Notes under the pieces: model-generated
What the model was told of the DNA's origin: nothing
What the model saw: only the letters and a program-made list of their open reading frames with translations
Databases searched by the model: none
Translations under genes and position numbers: made by a program
Assembly (NCBI GenBank): GCA_017507985.1
Contig: JAFVZV010000016.1
Location: 1 to 32,992, forward strand
From: Clostridia bacterium
Lineage (GTDB): Bacteria; Bacillota; Clostridia; Oscillospirales; CAG-272
Reading direction: 5' to 3'
Length of the DNA: 32,992 nt
Part shown: positions 7,723 to 17,033 of the stretch, piece by piece
Layout: every line of letters begins with the position of its first letter
Numbering within the stretch: the stretch's first letter is position 1

Positions 7723-8523
7723 TTATTCGGTTTGATTTTGTTCGTGTGACTCGTCCTTGCCCAGTGCCGCAAGAGCTTGCTGGCTGAAATACTCTCTGGG
7801 ATCGACGGCCAAACCCTTGACGGTCATTTCCATGTGCAAATGCGGCTCCTCCGCCAGCTCAAGTGTGGCGGTATCTCCTACGGTGCCGATTTGCTGACCG
7901 ACCGTTACGCTCGCACCCACGACAATATCGTCGGGCAGCACAGTATCAAGGTTTTTGTAGATGGTATAGCAATCTCCGCTGTGCGAGATGGCCAGGCATT
8001 TGCCCATGAGCGCGTCATCCCAAATGCGCGAAACGACGCCATCGGCTGCTGCCAACACGGGCGAATCCTCACCTGTCACCATATCAAGGCCCAAGTGGAT
8101 GCGGTAATCTCCTGTAGTAGGCGAAAAGACCTGGACGGTTGTGTCATGCCCTTTGGAAATGATGCCGTTGACGGGCAGGGAAAGCTCGGGAACTGTGGAT
8201 GTCTGCGTACTGTTTCCTGCGTCGCCACCGCTGCTGTCCTCATCGCCCGGCGTTTGTTCGCTGCTGTCGCCGGAGGGAGGAGGGGTATTTCCGGGATTGT
8301 CGGTGTTGCCATTACCTTCGGACCCGTTGCCGTTTTGTACGTTGTCGGGCGGGTTTTCGTTCGTAGTTGCACCGTTTTTCTTGACGCGGTTGGCAATGGC
8401 GGTTGCCGTGATGAGTACGGCAAGAGCGAGCAATAGCGTGACAACGGTGATATAGACGGCACGAGAGGATTTGGCGTTTCTCATTTTAGTCGCGAATTTA
8501 CTGTTTTTAAATTTTTCCCACAT
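7723..8523 (-). CDS. Membrane-anchored M23 (LytM-fold) protein, SpoIIQ-like, active site incomplete
   Basis: The 266-residue protein has a basic N-terminus, one transmembrane helix (about 23-44), a long low-complexity Asn/Gly/Pro/Ser/Asp linker (about 50-112), and a LytM/M23 domain (about 115-247). Zinc-ligand motifs are present: H143-LGL-D147 and H228-L-H230. The third histidine region, normally Y-x-H-L, reads Y189-K-N-L, so Asn191 replaces the catalytic His (LytM His260 by my recollection). The architecture matches SpoIIQ and related M23 proteins that serve as scaffolds with or without hydrolase activity. If the strain sporulates, a SpoIIQ role in the engulfment channel is possible; no spo gene is nearby to support it. 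ATG 8523 has AAGGAGC upstream. Monocistronic, as terminators lie on both sides. Confidence 0.82.
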   Translation of the reverse strand: MWEKFKNSKFATKMRNAKSSRAVYITVVTLLLALAVLITATAIANRVKKNGATTNENPPDNVQNGNGSEGNGNTDNPGNTPPPSGDSSEQTPGDEDSSGGDAGNSTQTSTVPELSLPVNGIISKGHDTTVQVFSPTTGDYRIHLGLDMVTGEDSPVLAAADGVVSRIWDDALMGKCLAISHSGDCYTIYKNLDTVLPDDIVVGASVTVGQQIGTVGDTATLELAEEPHLHMEMTVKGLAVDPREYFSQQALAALGKDESHEQNQTE

Positions 8524-8613
8524 GATTTTTGCTCCTTTTCATTTGAGGTCTGTATCACTATTTTTGCCACTTCGGGAGCGTTTATACAGTTGTGGAAAAA
8601 ATTTTAAGAAAAT

Positions 8614-8638
8614 ATGGGCAACGGTTACGGTTGCCCAT
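8614..8638 (-). terminator. Terminator at the end of the zapA-U32 unit
   Basis: Perfect 9-bp stem ATGGGCAAC/GTTGCCCAT (8614-8622 with 8630-8638), 7-base loop; on the minus strand it is followed by ATTTTC and, a little later, TTTTTT. It closes the long minus-strand gene run. Confidence 0.8.
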
Positions 8639-8643
8639 GTTTG

Positions 8644-10725
8644 TTATGTGCCGATCCTTCGAACGGCGGATGTAGCGCTTTGCCCGCTTTGGTAAGCAGC
8701 GACAATGCGATCGATCTCAAAAGGTGATTCGATGGAGAATATAAAGTGCCAACCGCCTACGCGATAGCGGGTCAGCTGATTCTGTGCGTCGGCCATATAG
8801 GTTGGAACACTATTATAAATAATATTACGATGATCGGGACTGCGCAAGACGGGAAAGACGGTTCCTCGACGGTCAACCAGCGCGGCGCGCCCTGCGTCGC
8901 ACGTCTTGCAGTCGGAGATTTCGCGAATGACGCACTTTTCCAGTAGCATCAGTGGGATACGGCCGTAGACGATGGTTCGTACATTTCCTCGGATATCGCG
9001 AATTTGGGGAAGCGACAGCTCGGGGGAGAGTATAGGCGTGTGAATACCGAGGGATTCCATTACACCAACGCTTTCACTGTTGGTAACGTTCAAACGGAAA
9101 TCGCCGTCGGCGATCAATCCTGCTTCGTTGACAAGCGAAAGATGCCCAATATTGCCGAGTAAAGCGTGGCGAACTCCTTGCTTAGCGATCATAGCCAGTT
9201 GTGATGCGACACCTTCGCGCTCGTGATCCATGATGACGGGCGGAAGGACAACGCCAAGCTCGGTGTTGCTGACGATTTCCTGCCAAGCGTGCGGTGAAAG
9301 AGCGAGCAGCTGCTCGGCGGGAAGATAGCAAATATCAAAATAGTTTTGTGCGGCGGTTGTGAGCTGTGCGACGCTGACCATGCAAGCGGAGCGAATGGTG
9401 TGCGTCGCGCGATCGCCCGGCGGATGCTGAGCCACGTAGGTGATCTCGTCAGAGGCGGTAGGGGTTGTGGTATTGGTCTGTGCCTGCAGACCCTCGATGG
9501 CGGCACGGCGCAATGCGTTGAGCGACGAGATAGGCAACATAAGCCCGTCGTCCAAATCGATCCGACAATCACGGGCATGATAGGGGGTGCTTCCAAGTTT
9601 GGTTAGCTGGCGGAGCACCGTTTGTTCGTCGAGTGGTGCATTGATGGCGGGAGCGGCAATCGGCCCCGTAGCGGTAAATGAGGCAGTATCTGTACTGACG
9701 GTCAATTTGCTTGGGTGATCGCGGCGAATGGTTAGCTTCATATCCAAGGGGATACGGCGAGTGATGCCGCGGAAGGGCTCGAGCGATCGACCGGCTTGCT
9801 TATCAGCTTCCGATCTCACCCCAAGCATTTTATGTCCGATGCGCGAGGTAAAATAACCGTCGGTAAATCCATCGCGAGAAAAAGCCTCGGCAAGCTGACG
9901 CATTTCGTCCTCATTTGCGCCGCGCCGCTCGTCAAGTAGGCATCTCCAGATGCGGGCAACGGTTAACACGTATTCGGGAGAGCGCATACGCCCCTCAATT
10001 TTTAATGAGGCGAGCCCTGCATCGATGAGAGACGGAACGTGGCGTGCGAGCGAAAGGTCCTTAAGCGAGAGGGGATAGTCACTTTTCCCTTTGGGTGTGC
10101 GGTAAGGCAGGCGGCAGGGCTGAGCACATTCGCCGCGATTGCCACTACGCCCACCGACCAGTGAGGAAAACAGACAACCGCCTGAGTGACAAACGCACAG
10201 CGCGCCGTGAATAAAGGCTTCGATCTCGATGGGAGAATGTTTCACGGCCGATTGCAAATTGGTCAATGGCAATTCGCGGGCTACGACCATGCGAGAAAAT
10301 CCCATTTTGGACAGAACCTCACCTGAGGCGGCGCTGTGTGCACAGGCCTGAGTGGAAGCGTGCAAAGCAAGCTCAGGCAATGCGCGGTGGATAGCCGCCG
10401 CACCGCCAAGATCTGCGACAATCAGCGCATCGGCTCCGGCATGCTGCGCAAAGGCAGCCGCACGCAGATAATCGGCCAATTCGCGGTCATAGACCTGCGT
10501 ATTCAATGTCAAATACACTTTGACACCGTAAGCATGCGCACGGCGAATACCGTCGATTAGTGCCTCGCGGTCAAAGTTGGAAGCATTCATACGGGCGTTG
10601 AAGCCGAGTCCGCCCAGATAAACAGCGTCGGCCCCACCCTCAATGGCCGCGTCAAGGGCGAGGGGGGAGCCGGCGGGGCAGAGCAACTCGGGCAACCGTC
10701 CGATTTGCGTCATGTTTTCGGACAT
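8644..10725 (-). CDS. U32 family protein, RlhA/YdcP type with DUF3656 and C-terminal half
   Basis: Despite the name peptidase U32, characterised relatives (E. coli RlhA and TrhP, Bacillus TrhP1/P2) are RNA hydroxylation enzymes acting on 23S rRNA C2501 or tRNA U34. The 693-residue protein starts with LPELLCPAGSPLALDAAIEGGADAVYLGG split over residues 11-39. The U32 signature follows at about 170-205: EAFIHGALCVCHSGGC, then SLVGGRSGNRGECAQPCR, with its conserved cysteines. A DUF3656-like middle and a second half with LSPELSL and a CVIREISDCKTC cluster complete it. Length and double architecture favour the rRNA-type RlhA over TrhP. It begins 4 bases after zapA with only a distant AAGGA, so translation is probably coupled to zapA. 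This zapA-U32 pairing is common in Clostridia. Confidence 0.88.
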   Translation of the reverse strand: MSENMTQIGRLPELLCPAGSPLALDAAIEGGADAVYLGGLGFNARMNASNFDREALIDGIRRAHAYGVKVYLTLNTQVYDRELADYLRAAAFAQHAGADALIVADLGGAAAIHRALPELALHASTQACAHSAASGEVLSKMGFSRMVVARELPLTNLQSAVKHSPIEIEAFIHGALCVCHSGGCLFSSLVGGRSGNRGECAQPCRLPYRTPKGKSDYPLSLKDLSLARHVPSLIDAGLASLKIEGRMRSPEYVLTVARIWRCLLDERRGANEDEMRQLAEAFSRDGFTDGYFTSRIGHKMLGVRSEADKQAGRSLEPFRGITRRIPLDMKLTIRRDHPSKLTVSTDTASFTATGPIAAPAINAPLDEQTVLRQLTKLGSTPYHARDCRIDLDDGLMLPISSLNALRRAAIEGLQAQTNTTTPTASDEITYVAQHPPGDRATHTIRSACMVSVAQLTTAAQNYFDICYLPAEQLLALSPHAWQEIVSNTELGVVLPPVIMDHEREGVASQLAMIAKQGVRHALLGNIGHLSLVNEAGLIADGDFRLNVTNSESVGVMESLGIHTPILSPELSLPQIRDIRGNVRTIVYGRIPLMLLEKCVIREISDCKTCDAGRAALVDRRGTVFPVLRSPDHRNIIYNSVPTYMADAQNQLTRYRVGGWHFIFSIESPFEIDRIVAAYQSGQSATSAVRRIGT

Positions 10726-10729
10726 ATGA

Positions 10730-11359
10730 TCAGACGTCCTTAAAGGTCAGCATATCGAACATATCGCCGACTTTATTTTTGCCGCCATTGGGATTGACCT
10801 TGGTACGGCGACGGACTTTTCTTGTGGGAATGTCGTCGATGTCGGGATCCGACTGAGGGGCGCTCACTTGCACAGGCTGCTCCTCTTGGAACATAACCTG
10901 AGCGGCAGGAACGGTTTGCTCCTGTGCGGCTTCTGCCTGCTCGGATTCCTCTTCCGTCTTGATGGTCAGCTGTTCGCCCTCAATGGGCTTGGCAATCGCC
11001 GGGAAGGCGGTGCTGACACTTTTGGTGATGATGTCATGCATGATGCGATTTTCGCGACGAAGCTCGTCCACGGTGGTTACAAGTGCCTCATGCTCTTGGC
11101 GAATGGTTTCCAGCTCCTTGGAAATTTTGATAAAGTCGCGTTCCATCTCGTGCGTCTTGGTTTCGCTCTTGATGCTTTGAGCGCAATAGTCAACGGCGCA
11201 CAGAATGGCGGCCTCGCTCTTGGACAGACGGGGCATACGGATCAAAAGATCGCGAATGCGGCGGTCGAGAACGGTGACGAGATGTTCTACCATCTCGGGC
11301 GATTCCTCGGTAGTAATGTTCAGATCAATGTCTGCGATGGTAATGGTATGTTTTGCCAT
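10730..11359 (-). CDS. zapA: Cell division protein ZapA with long C-terminal tail
   Basis: ZapA binds FtsZ and bundles its filaments at the division site. Residues about 1-65 have the ZapA fold sequence: KHTITIADIDLNITTEESPEMVEHLVTVLDRRI and later AAILCAVDYCAQSIK. A long coiled coil follows (about 70-120). The last 85 residues are Glu/Gln/Pro-rich, low in complexity, and end in a basic patch (RKVRRRTKV) plus the hydrophobic tip MFDMLTFKDV. Standard ZapA is about 85-110 residues, so the 209-residue form carries an extra tail, as often in Clostridia. Two starts are possible: ATG 11359 (MAKHTIT, family-like) and ATG 11371; AAGGA abuts the latter, so I prefer 11359. It has its own probable promoter. 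Confidence 0.87.
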   Translation of the reverse strand: MAKHTITIADIDLNITTEESPEMVEHLVTVLDRRIRDLLIRMPRLSKSEAAILCAVDYCAQSIKSETKTHEMERDFIKISKELETIRQEHEALVTTVDELRRENRIMHDIITKSVSTAFPAIAKPIEGEQLTIKTEEESEQAEAAQEQTVPAAQVMFQEEQPVQVSAPQSDPDIDDIPTRKVRRRTKVNPNGGKNKVGDMFDMLTFKDV

Positions 11360-11408
11360 GAGAAGAACCATTCCTTTCTATGATAATCAGAGAGAATAAT
11401 CTACTTTC

Positions 11409-11437
11409 ATTATAACGCAAAAAATGCGACGTGAAAA
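11409..11437 (-). promoter_or_regulatory. Probable sigma-A promoter of zapA
   Basis: Minus strand: TTTTCA (11432-11437), 17 bases, perfect TATAAT (11409-11414). The spacer contains a small inverted repeat CGCA/TGCG. It lies in the 118-base gap between the FolC-like gene and zapA, so zapA-U32 need not depend on the glycogen promoter. Confidence 0.68.
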
Positions 11438-11477
11438 GGGCTTTTTGAAAAAAAGTTGAAAAAGACAGGCGTTTTTA

Positions 11478-12599
11478 TTACTTTTTTTGCTTGCGATGCG
11501 TATTTTTGCTAAACGTATAGATAAATGATGGGGGGCCGATGACAAGAGTCGTTCCTTCTTCGCATAAATAGAGCTCGGTTTCCCCACGATGGATCTCATC
11601 AAAAAGTGGGGCATACTGGGGCGGAATATCCGAAAGTGAGTCATCCAGCCACAGATGCCGGGGGCGAGGAAGATGAGGGGAAAGATCATTCAGATCGGAA
11701 AGAGAAAGTGACAGCTCATCATTTTGCGTCACGCAATCGGCCAGCAGCAAGGGCTGAATACAGCGCAAATGGCAAGCGTGCGACAGATCCGTCTTTTGCA
11801 AACCGCTTTGCAGTGCGGCACCTCCAACAAAAAAACGCATGCGCTCGAGCGCCAACAGACATTCCATGGTCAAAAAGGCGGCATCTGCACACAGCTTTGA
11901 CCCCGAAGGGAGGCGGCAATCAGGAAATTTGCCGTAGCTGATCGTCTGCGCGCCGGGCGTAATATTGGTGCGGTTGCTTTTTTTGATAATCTCCAGTCGG
12001 ATATTGCTGGCTGCACAAGCATCCGAAATGCGACGGTAAAAAGCGGGACCGTAGGTCGGGCTGATAACCAGGCGTACATTCGCGCGAACGGTTTCAGAAA
12101 TGGCATCCTTTTTATCCGAGAGAACCGCGATGGCATTTAAGCGGGAATAAATAGAGCAGAATGCAGGCAATGAAGGAGCCTCGTGAGTAGATTCAAACAA
12201 GATAATGCGGCAGCTTTGCTGTGCGGCGATGCGGCAGAGAACAGCCGCGCAACGCTCGGTTGCACTGAATGAAACATCAGAAGCCGCAATTTCCACATCG
12301 TGAAGCTCGCCGGCAACCCGAGCCATAAGCGGTGGTGAAATGGGCTTGCCATCCAGCCAAAAGCGTTGTTTGGGCTCACTTGTATCATCGATCCAATGCA
12401 GGCAGGAAATGCCGGCTTCGGTCAGTATGTTGCGCAAAAAGAGGGCGGCAGTATGCCCGAGCTTATTGGCGGTGAAGCGAATAAACAAGGGCGGTGTTGC
12501 TTTGGTTTGATTGACAAACGAGCGTAACGGCAGACGGGTATTGCCTTGACTTGCGGTGCCGGAGGCGGTAAGGTAGCGCAAAGCGTGTTGATAGGTCAT
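11478..12599 (-). CDS. FolC/Mur-ligase-fold protein lacking catalytic motifs (putative pseudoenzyme)
   Basis: A 373-residue protein that I align by eye to folylpolyglutamate/dihydrofolate synthase along its whole length. It begins MTYQHALRYLTAS, as FolC begins MTYEEALEYIHS. The P-loop position (FolC: HVAGTNGKGST) reads IRFTANKLGHTAA. Next come LRNILTEAGISCL (FolC ILREAGY) and RFWLDGKPIS (FolC RIRINGEPIS), but the SPHL motif is missing. Near the end PLLLADCVTQND stands where FolC has LLDGAHNP, and TTLVIGPPSFIYTFSK where FolC has ILVTGSLYLV. The ATP- and substrate-binding signatures are therefore gone while the frame and length remain intact. The start at 12599 has a near-perfect AAGGAGGTGG site, and its ATG overlaps the stop of the GH13 gene (ATGA). 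The intact frame and strong ribosome site argue for an expressed protein, function unknown. Confidence 0.6.
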   Translation of the reverse strand: MTYQHALRYLTASGTASQGNTRLPLRSFVNQTKATPPLFIRFTANKLGHTAALFLRNILTEAGISCLHWIDDTSEPKQRFWLDGKPISPPLMARVAGELHDVEIAASDVSFSATERCAAVLCRIAAQQSCRIILFESTHEAPSLPAFCSIYSRLNAIAVLSDKKDAISETVRANVRLVISPTYGPAFYRRISDACAASNIRLEIIKKSNRTNITPGAQTISYGKFPDCRLPSGSKLCADAAFLTMECLLALERMRFFVGGAALQSGLQKTDLSHACHLRCIQPLLLADCVTQNDELSLSLSDLNDLSPHLPRPRHLWLDDSLSDIPPQYAPLFDEIHRGETELYLCEEGTTLVIGPPSFIYTFSKNTHRKQKK

Positions 12600-14521
12600 A
12601 CGTCCACCTCCTTGAAAATACAAGATTGTTTCGGGAGAATGCGGAGCAGCTGCCCGCGATATTCGGTAATCCCATCGGGATGCAGTTGTTGCCAGTGTCC
12701 TGTGACGGGAATGTCGATGGTCTGTGAGCCCATATTGGCGGCAATCAGCAGGCGGTTGCCGTTTTTGGATCTCTCATAGGCAATGGCATGTGCGTCGTGA
12801 TAGATTACGCTGAACGTGCCGTCGGCAAGGCAGGTATTGTCCAGGCGTAGTTTTCCAAGAAAACGAACGGTTTTGAGTAAGGACGGCTCCTCACGTCCCC
12901 ATGGGAAGGGGAAACGGCAGAAGGGATCGTGATATCCCTCCATACCTGCTTCGTCGCCATAGAAAACGGAGGGAACGCCAAAAACCGTGAACTGCAGCGT
13001 CAAGGCGATGTGCAAAAGATTGATCGCACGGTGACGTTGATCCGGGGAGAGGCGTGCGGTTGAGAGCTCGGCATTGGAGCGACCGTTGCCCAGCGCAGGA
13101 TCGCCCAGAACTGTCAGAATGCGCTCGGTGTCATGCGTGCCGAGCAAATTCATCAGACAATGGCAGACGTTTCTGGGATACGAGCTATACAGCTCGGTCA
13201 GTACGTTGTAGAGCGCGTCGGCGTCACCGTCGCGAACAAAGGACAAAATGCCGTTTCGGACGGGATAATTCATCACGCTGTCAAGCTGTTTGCCCGAAAA
13301 ATAGCGGCGGCGATGACCGTAGGCCATTTTTTCGGCCGCATTTTCCCACACCTCGCCGATAATGATGGGCTGCTCCATTGAGGCGGCGTGCAGGCTGTCT
13401 CGAAGATCATCCAAAAACTCGTCCGACAGCTCGTCAGCCACGTCCAGCCGCCAGCCCGCGATGCCTTGGCGTACGCGCGAGGCGGCGATGCCGTCGTGCC
13501 CTGCCAGATAGGCGCGGACCTCGGGTAAGTGGCTGTTGATACGGGGCAGGATGGGGATTCCCCACCAAGCTTCGTAGTCGTTGGGGAACTGCTTGAAGCT
13601 GTACCAATGGGCATAAGGCGAATTGGGGGATTGGTAGGCACCGAGTGCATCGTAGCGTCCGTAGCGATTGAAATAACGGCTGTCGTCACCCGTGTGATTG
13701 AACACACCGTCAAGAATGATGCGGATACCATAAGCTTTGGCTTTGTCAAGCAGGTGGGCAAGCGCCGCTTCGCCGCCAAAGGCGGCGTCAACGCGCTCAT
13801 AGTCACCGGTGTCGTATTTGTGATTGGATGCCGCCTCGAAAATTGGGGATAGATAAAGGACGGTCACACCAAGAGATCTCAGATAGTCAAGTTTTTCGGC
13901 AACGCCCCAAAGGTTGCCGCCGAAAAAGCGGTCGTTGGCGAGCGGCGCTCCGGGGTGGGGCGCAAACTGGGGAATTCCGTTTTCCCAGTCCTCCTCCAGC
14001 GTCGCACCTTCGCGCAAGGGAGCATAGCCCTCGCCACGACAAAAGCGGTCAACGAAAATGTGATACATGGTACCGCCCGCAAACCAGTCGGGCGTTTTAA
14101 AGTCGGGGGAATAGACGAGCAGGCGGAAGGATCGACCTTCGCGCTCGGAAAGGGTAAAATCGACGTTATTGATACTGTTGGTAAAGAGGGTATCCTGACC
14201 GCGCACGAACAGAAAATGATAATAAAAGAGTCCAAAGTCTCGCGCACCGCAAAGAGAGGCCGTATCAAGCGTCAGCTTGTAGATATCCTCGCCGCACTTA
14301 GTAGAAACAAAGGCAAGCGGCGTGTCGAAAAACGCCTCGCCATCGCGGCAAAGGCGCAAAACAACGGCCGCCGCGCCAAGGCGCCGAGGCAGGTGCAAGG
14401 TGAAGGCGATGACAGTGCCAAAAGAGAACGCACCCATGTCGGATGCGTCCTCTCCCGAAACCGTTTTTTGGATGCGGGGCAGGGCCGCGCGGTCATAGTC
14501 ACGGTAAAATGTCGGTAACAT
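12596..14521 (-). CDS. GH13 alpha-amylase family protein, neopullulanase/maltodextrinase-like
   Basis: Hydrolyses alpha-1,4 (and perhaps alpha-1,6) bonds in maltodextrins or glycogen fragments. The 641-residue protein has an N-terminal beta domain (about 1-140) and then the catalytic barrel beginning FAGGTMYHIFVDRFCRG. The four conserved regions are present: DGVFNH (271-276), GWRLDVADE with nucleophile D360, IIGEVW with acid/base E390, and LLGTHDTER with D464. A C-terminal beta domain follows. With no signal peptide it should act in the cytoplasm, which fits intracellular glycogen turnover beside GlgP. AAAGGAG lies 6 bases before ATG 14521. It is 23 bases downstream of glgP and overlaps the FolC-like gene by 4 bases. 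Exact bond specificity cannot be read from the sequence. Confidence 0.88.
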   Translation of the reverse strand: MLPTFYRDYDRAALPRIQKTVSGEDASDMGAFSFGTVIAFTLHLPRRLGAAAVVLRLCRDGEAFFDTPLAFVSTKCGEDIYKLTLDTASLCGARDFGLFYYHFLFVRGQDTLFTNSINNVDFTLSEREGRSFRLLVYSPDFKTPDWFAGGTMYHIFVDRFCRGEGYAPLREGATLEEDWENGIPQFAPHPGAPLANDRFFGGNLWGVAEKLDYLRSLGVTVLYLSPIFEAASNHKYDTGDYERVDAAFGGEAALAHLLDKAKAYGIRIILDGVFNHTGDDSRYFNRYGRYDALGAYQSPNSPYAHWYSFKQFPNDYEAWWGIPILPRINSHLPEVRAYLAGHDGIAASRVRQGIAGWRLDVADELSDEFLDDLRDSLHAASMEQPIIIGEVWENAAEKMAYGHRRRYFSGKQLDSVMNYPVRNGILSFVRDGDADALYNVLTELYSSYPRNVCHCLMNLLGTHDTERILTVLGDPALGNGRSNAELSTARLSPDQRHRAINLLHIALTLQFTVFGVPSVFYGDEAGMEGYHDPFCRFPFPWGREEPSLLKTVRFLGKLRLDNTCLADGTFSVIYHDAHAIAYERSKNGNRLLIAANMGSQTIDIPVTGHWQQLHPDGITEYRGQLLRILPKQSCIFKEVDV

Positions 14522-14544
14522 TGGAACTCCTTTTGGAGATGAAA

Positions 14545-16980
14545 TTAAGAGCGTTTGGGCATTTTCTGCAGGTTCCAGATGCGCTGCGCGTATTCTTCAA
14601 TGCTGCGGTCAGCGGCGAAGTGGCCGGATGCGGCAATGTTGAGCAGCGACATACGGTTCCACTTTTGCTTGTCTGTATAGTCGCGGATCATCTGGGCGTG
14701 CGTTGTACGATAAGACTCGTAGTCGGCCAAGCACAGATACGGGTCTGCGATGCCATGCTCGCCCGAGAGCAGATAGGATGCCAGATTAGCAAAGCTCTCG
14801 CCGGCAAAGCCGATGTTGAGCTGATTGACAATGCGGGACAGGCCGATATTGTTGGCGTAGAACTCGGTCGAGCGGTAGCCGCGCAGCCAAATGGATTCGA
14901 CCTCGGCGGCGGTCAGACCGAAGATATACATATTGTCTGCGCCGGCGGCGGCCTGCATTTCGACGTTTGCACCGTCGAGTGTGCCGATGGTCAGCGCGCC
15001 GTTCATCATGAGCTTCATGCAACCCGTGCCACTCGCTTCCTTACCTGCCAGCGAGATCTGCTCGCTGATCTCGGCCGAGGGAATGAGCGCTTCGGCAAGA
15101 CTGACGTTGTAATTTTCAAGGAAGACAACGTTGAGCTTTTCCTTGATTTTGGGATGACGATCGATATCGGCGCTGATATAGCAGATCAGACGGATGATCT
15201 CCTTGGCCATGGCGTAGCCGGGGGCTGCCTTGGCGGCAAACATAAAGGTCTGCGGCTGCATTTCCAAATTGGGATTATCCTTGAGCTGCAGATACAGCCC
15301 GATGATATTCAGCGCATTGAGCAGCTGACGCTTATATTCATGCAAGCGCTTGATCTGCACATCGAATACCGAATGGGTGTCGATACGTTGACCTGTCTTG
15401 CGATACAGTAAATTGGAGAAGTTGACCTTGTTTTGATGCTTGATGGCGCGCAGACGCTCAAGCACCTCTTCGTTGTCGGCAAATTTAGCGAGTTCGGACA
15501 AGTGCTCGGGCTGTTTGCGATAACCGTCACCGATGCAGTCCTCAATGAGTCCAGCCAGTGCAGGGTTGGAGTAGCACAGCCAGCGACGGTGTGCGATACC
15601 GTTGGTAACGTTGGTGAAGCGATCGGGATACATTCTGTAGAAATCCTTAAAGGTGGATTCTTTGAGAATGCTCGAGTGCAGCTTGGAAACACCGTTGATG
15701 CAATGCGAGCCGACGACGGAGAGATTGGCCATACGGACCTGACCGTGACCAAGAATGCTCATCTTGGAGATGCGATCCCAGTTGCCGGGAAACGCGTTCC
15801 ATGCGTCGCGGCAGAATCTTTCGTTGATCTCACGGATAATGGTATAGATGCGAGGCAGTTTGAGGCGGAACAGGTCCTCGTTCCAGGTTTCCAACGCCTC
15901 GGGCATGACGGTGTGGTTCGTATAAGAAACAATACGTTGAACCATATCCCATGCGCGATCCCAGGTGTAGAAATAATCGTCGATGAAAATACGCATCAGC
16001 TCGGGAATACACAGCGCGGGGTGCGTGTCGTTGATATGGATCGCTACCTTGTCCGGCAGGTTGTCCAGCGTGCCGTAGACGGCCATGTGATCGCGGATGA
16101 TGCTCTGACAGGAAGCCGACACGAGAAAGTACTGCTGGGTCAGGCGAAGCAGCTTGCCTTCTGCATGATTATCCGAGGGATACAGCACCTTGGAAATGAT
16201 TTCTGCATTGGTTGCGTTCTCCACTGCACGGGCGTACTGCCCCTGGGTAAATAGACTCATATCGAACTTCTGCGTGTCGCGAGCGCGCCACAATCTCAAC
16301 TGGCTGACGGCATCCGAGTCGCCGCCCGAGATCATCATGTCATAAGGAACGGCTTCGACCTCCTCGCAGTTCTCATACAGGATCTCAAGGTGGCCGTCCT
16401 TCCAGTTTTCCTTGACGCGACCACCCAACTTGACCTTAAAGATGCGGTCGGTGCGGGGAACCAACCAAACTTCACCGCCGGGCAGCCAAATGTCGGGCAG
16501 CTCAACCTGCATACCGTCAACGATCTTTTGACGGAACAGACCAAAGTCATAGCAGATAGAGAAACCGGTTGCGGGATAGCCCAGCGAGGACAGCGAGTCC
16601 ATAAAGCAAGCGGCAAGACGGCCAAGACCGCCGTTACCAAGACCTGCGTCGGGCTCACACTCGTACAGATCGTCCAGATTGGCGCCCAATTCCTTCAGTG
16701 CACTGGCATAGCTCTCGGCAAGACCGAGGTTGCCCAGATTGGTTTTGAGCGAACGGCCAAGCAAAAATTCCATGCACATATAGTACACTCTTTTGGCACC
16801 TGCGCGATTAACGTCCTTTTTAAAGGAGCCGCGCTTATCTGTGAGCAGGTCGCGAACCGTCATGGCGGTCGCCTTATACATTTGCTCACGCGAGGCCTCG
16901 GCGGCAGTGCAGCCAAAGTAGCGCGAGAGTTTTTCTTCCAGATTTTTTTTGATTTCTACGGGGGAGGGATTCTGATTCAT
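14545..16980 (-). CDS. glgP: Glycogen/maltodextrin phosphorylase
   Basis: PLP-dependent GT35 enzyme that releases glucose-1-phosphate from the non-reducing ends of glycogen. The 811-residue chain has the expected length and motifs: YYMCMEFLLGRSL, EPDAGLGNGGLGRLAACF, HINDTHPALCIPELMR, and RFTNVTNGIAHRRWL. The PLP site is EASGTGCMKLMMNGALTIGT with the Schiff-base Lys at about 656. The PLP motif differs from the common EASGTGNMKFMLNG by N to C, F to L and L to M, all outside the Lys. The ribosome site before ATG 16980 is weak (AAAGG about 16 bases away). It is in the glycogen operon, 53 bases after glgA and 23 before the GH13 gene. Confidence 0.95.
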   Translation of the reverse strand: MNQNPSPVEIKKNLEEKLSRYFGCTAAEASREQMYKATAMTVRDLLTDKRGSFKKDVNRAGAKRVYYMCMEFLLGRSLKTNLGNLGLAESYASALKELGANLDDLYECEPDAGLGNGGLGRLAACFMDSLSSLGYPATGFSICYDFGLFRQKIVDGMQVELPDIWLPGGEVWLVPRTDRIFKVKLGGRVKENWKDGHLEILYENCEEVEAVPYDMMISGGDSDAVSQLRLWRARDTQKFDMSLFTQGQYARAVENATNAEIISKVLYPSDNHAEGKLLRLTQQYFLVSASCQSIIRDHMAVYGTLDNLPDKVAIHINDTHPALCIPELMRIFIDDYFYTWDRAWDMVQRIVSYTNHTVMPEALETWNEDLFRLKLPRIYTIIREINERFCRDAWNAFPGNWDRISKMSILGHGQVRMANLSVVGSHCINGVSKLHSSILKESTFKDFYRMYPDRFTNVTNGIAHRRWLCYSNPALAGLIEDCIGDGYRKQPEHLSELAKFADNEEVLERLRAIKHQNKVNFSNLLYRKTGQRIDTHSVFDVQIKRLHEYKRQLLNALNIIGLYLQLKDNPNLEMQPQTFMFAAKAAPGYAMAKEIIRLICYISADIDRHPKIKEKLNVVFLENYNVSLAEALIPSAEISEQISLAGKEASGTGCMKLMMNGALTIGTLDGANVEMQAAAGADNMYIFGLTAAEVESIWLRGYRSTEFYANNIGLSRIVNQLNIGFAGESFANLASYLLSGEHGIADPYLCLADYESYRTTHAQMIRDYTDKQKWNRMSLLNIAASGHFAADRSIEEYAQRIWNLQKMPKRS

Positions 16981-17033
16981 AATAGTGGATAACTTACCTT
17001 TCTTTCAAATGAACGATGAGCAGAGCAGTCAAA

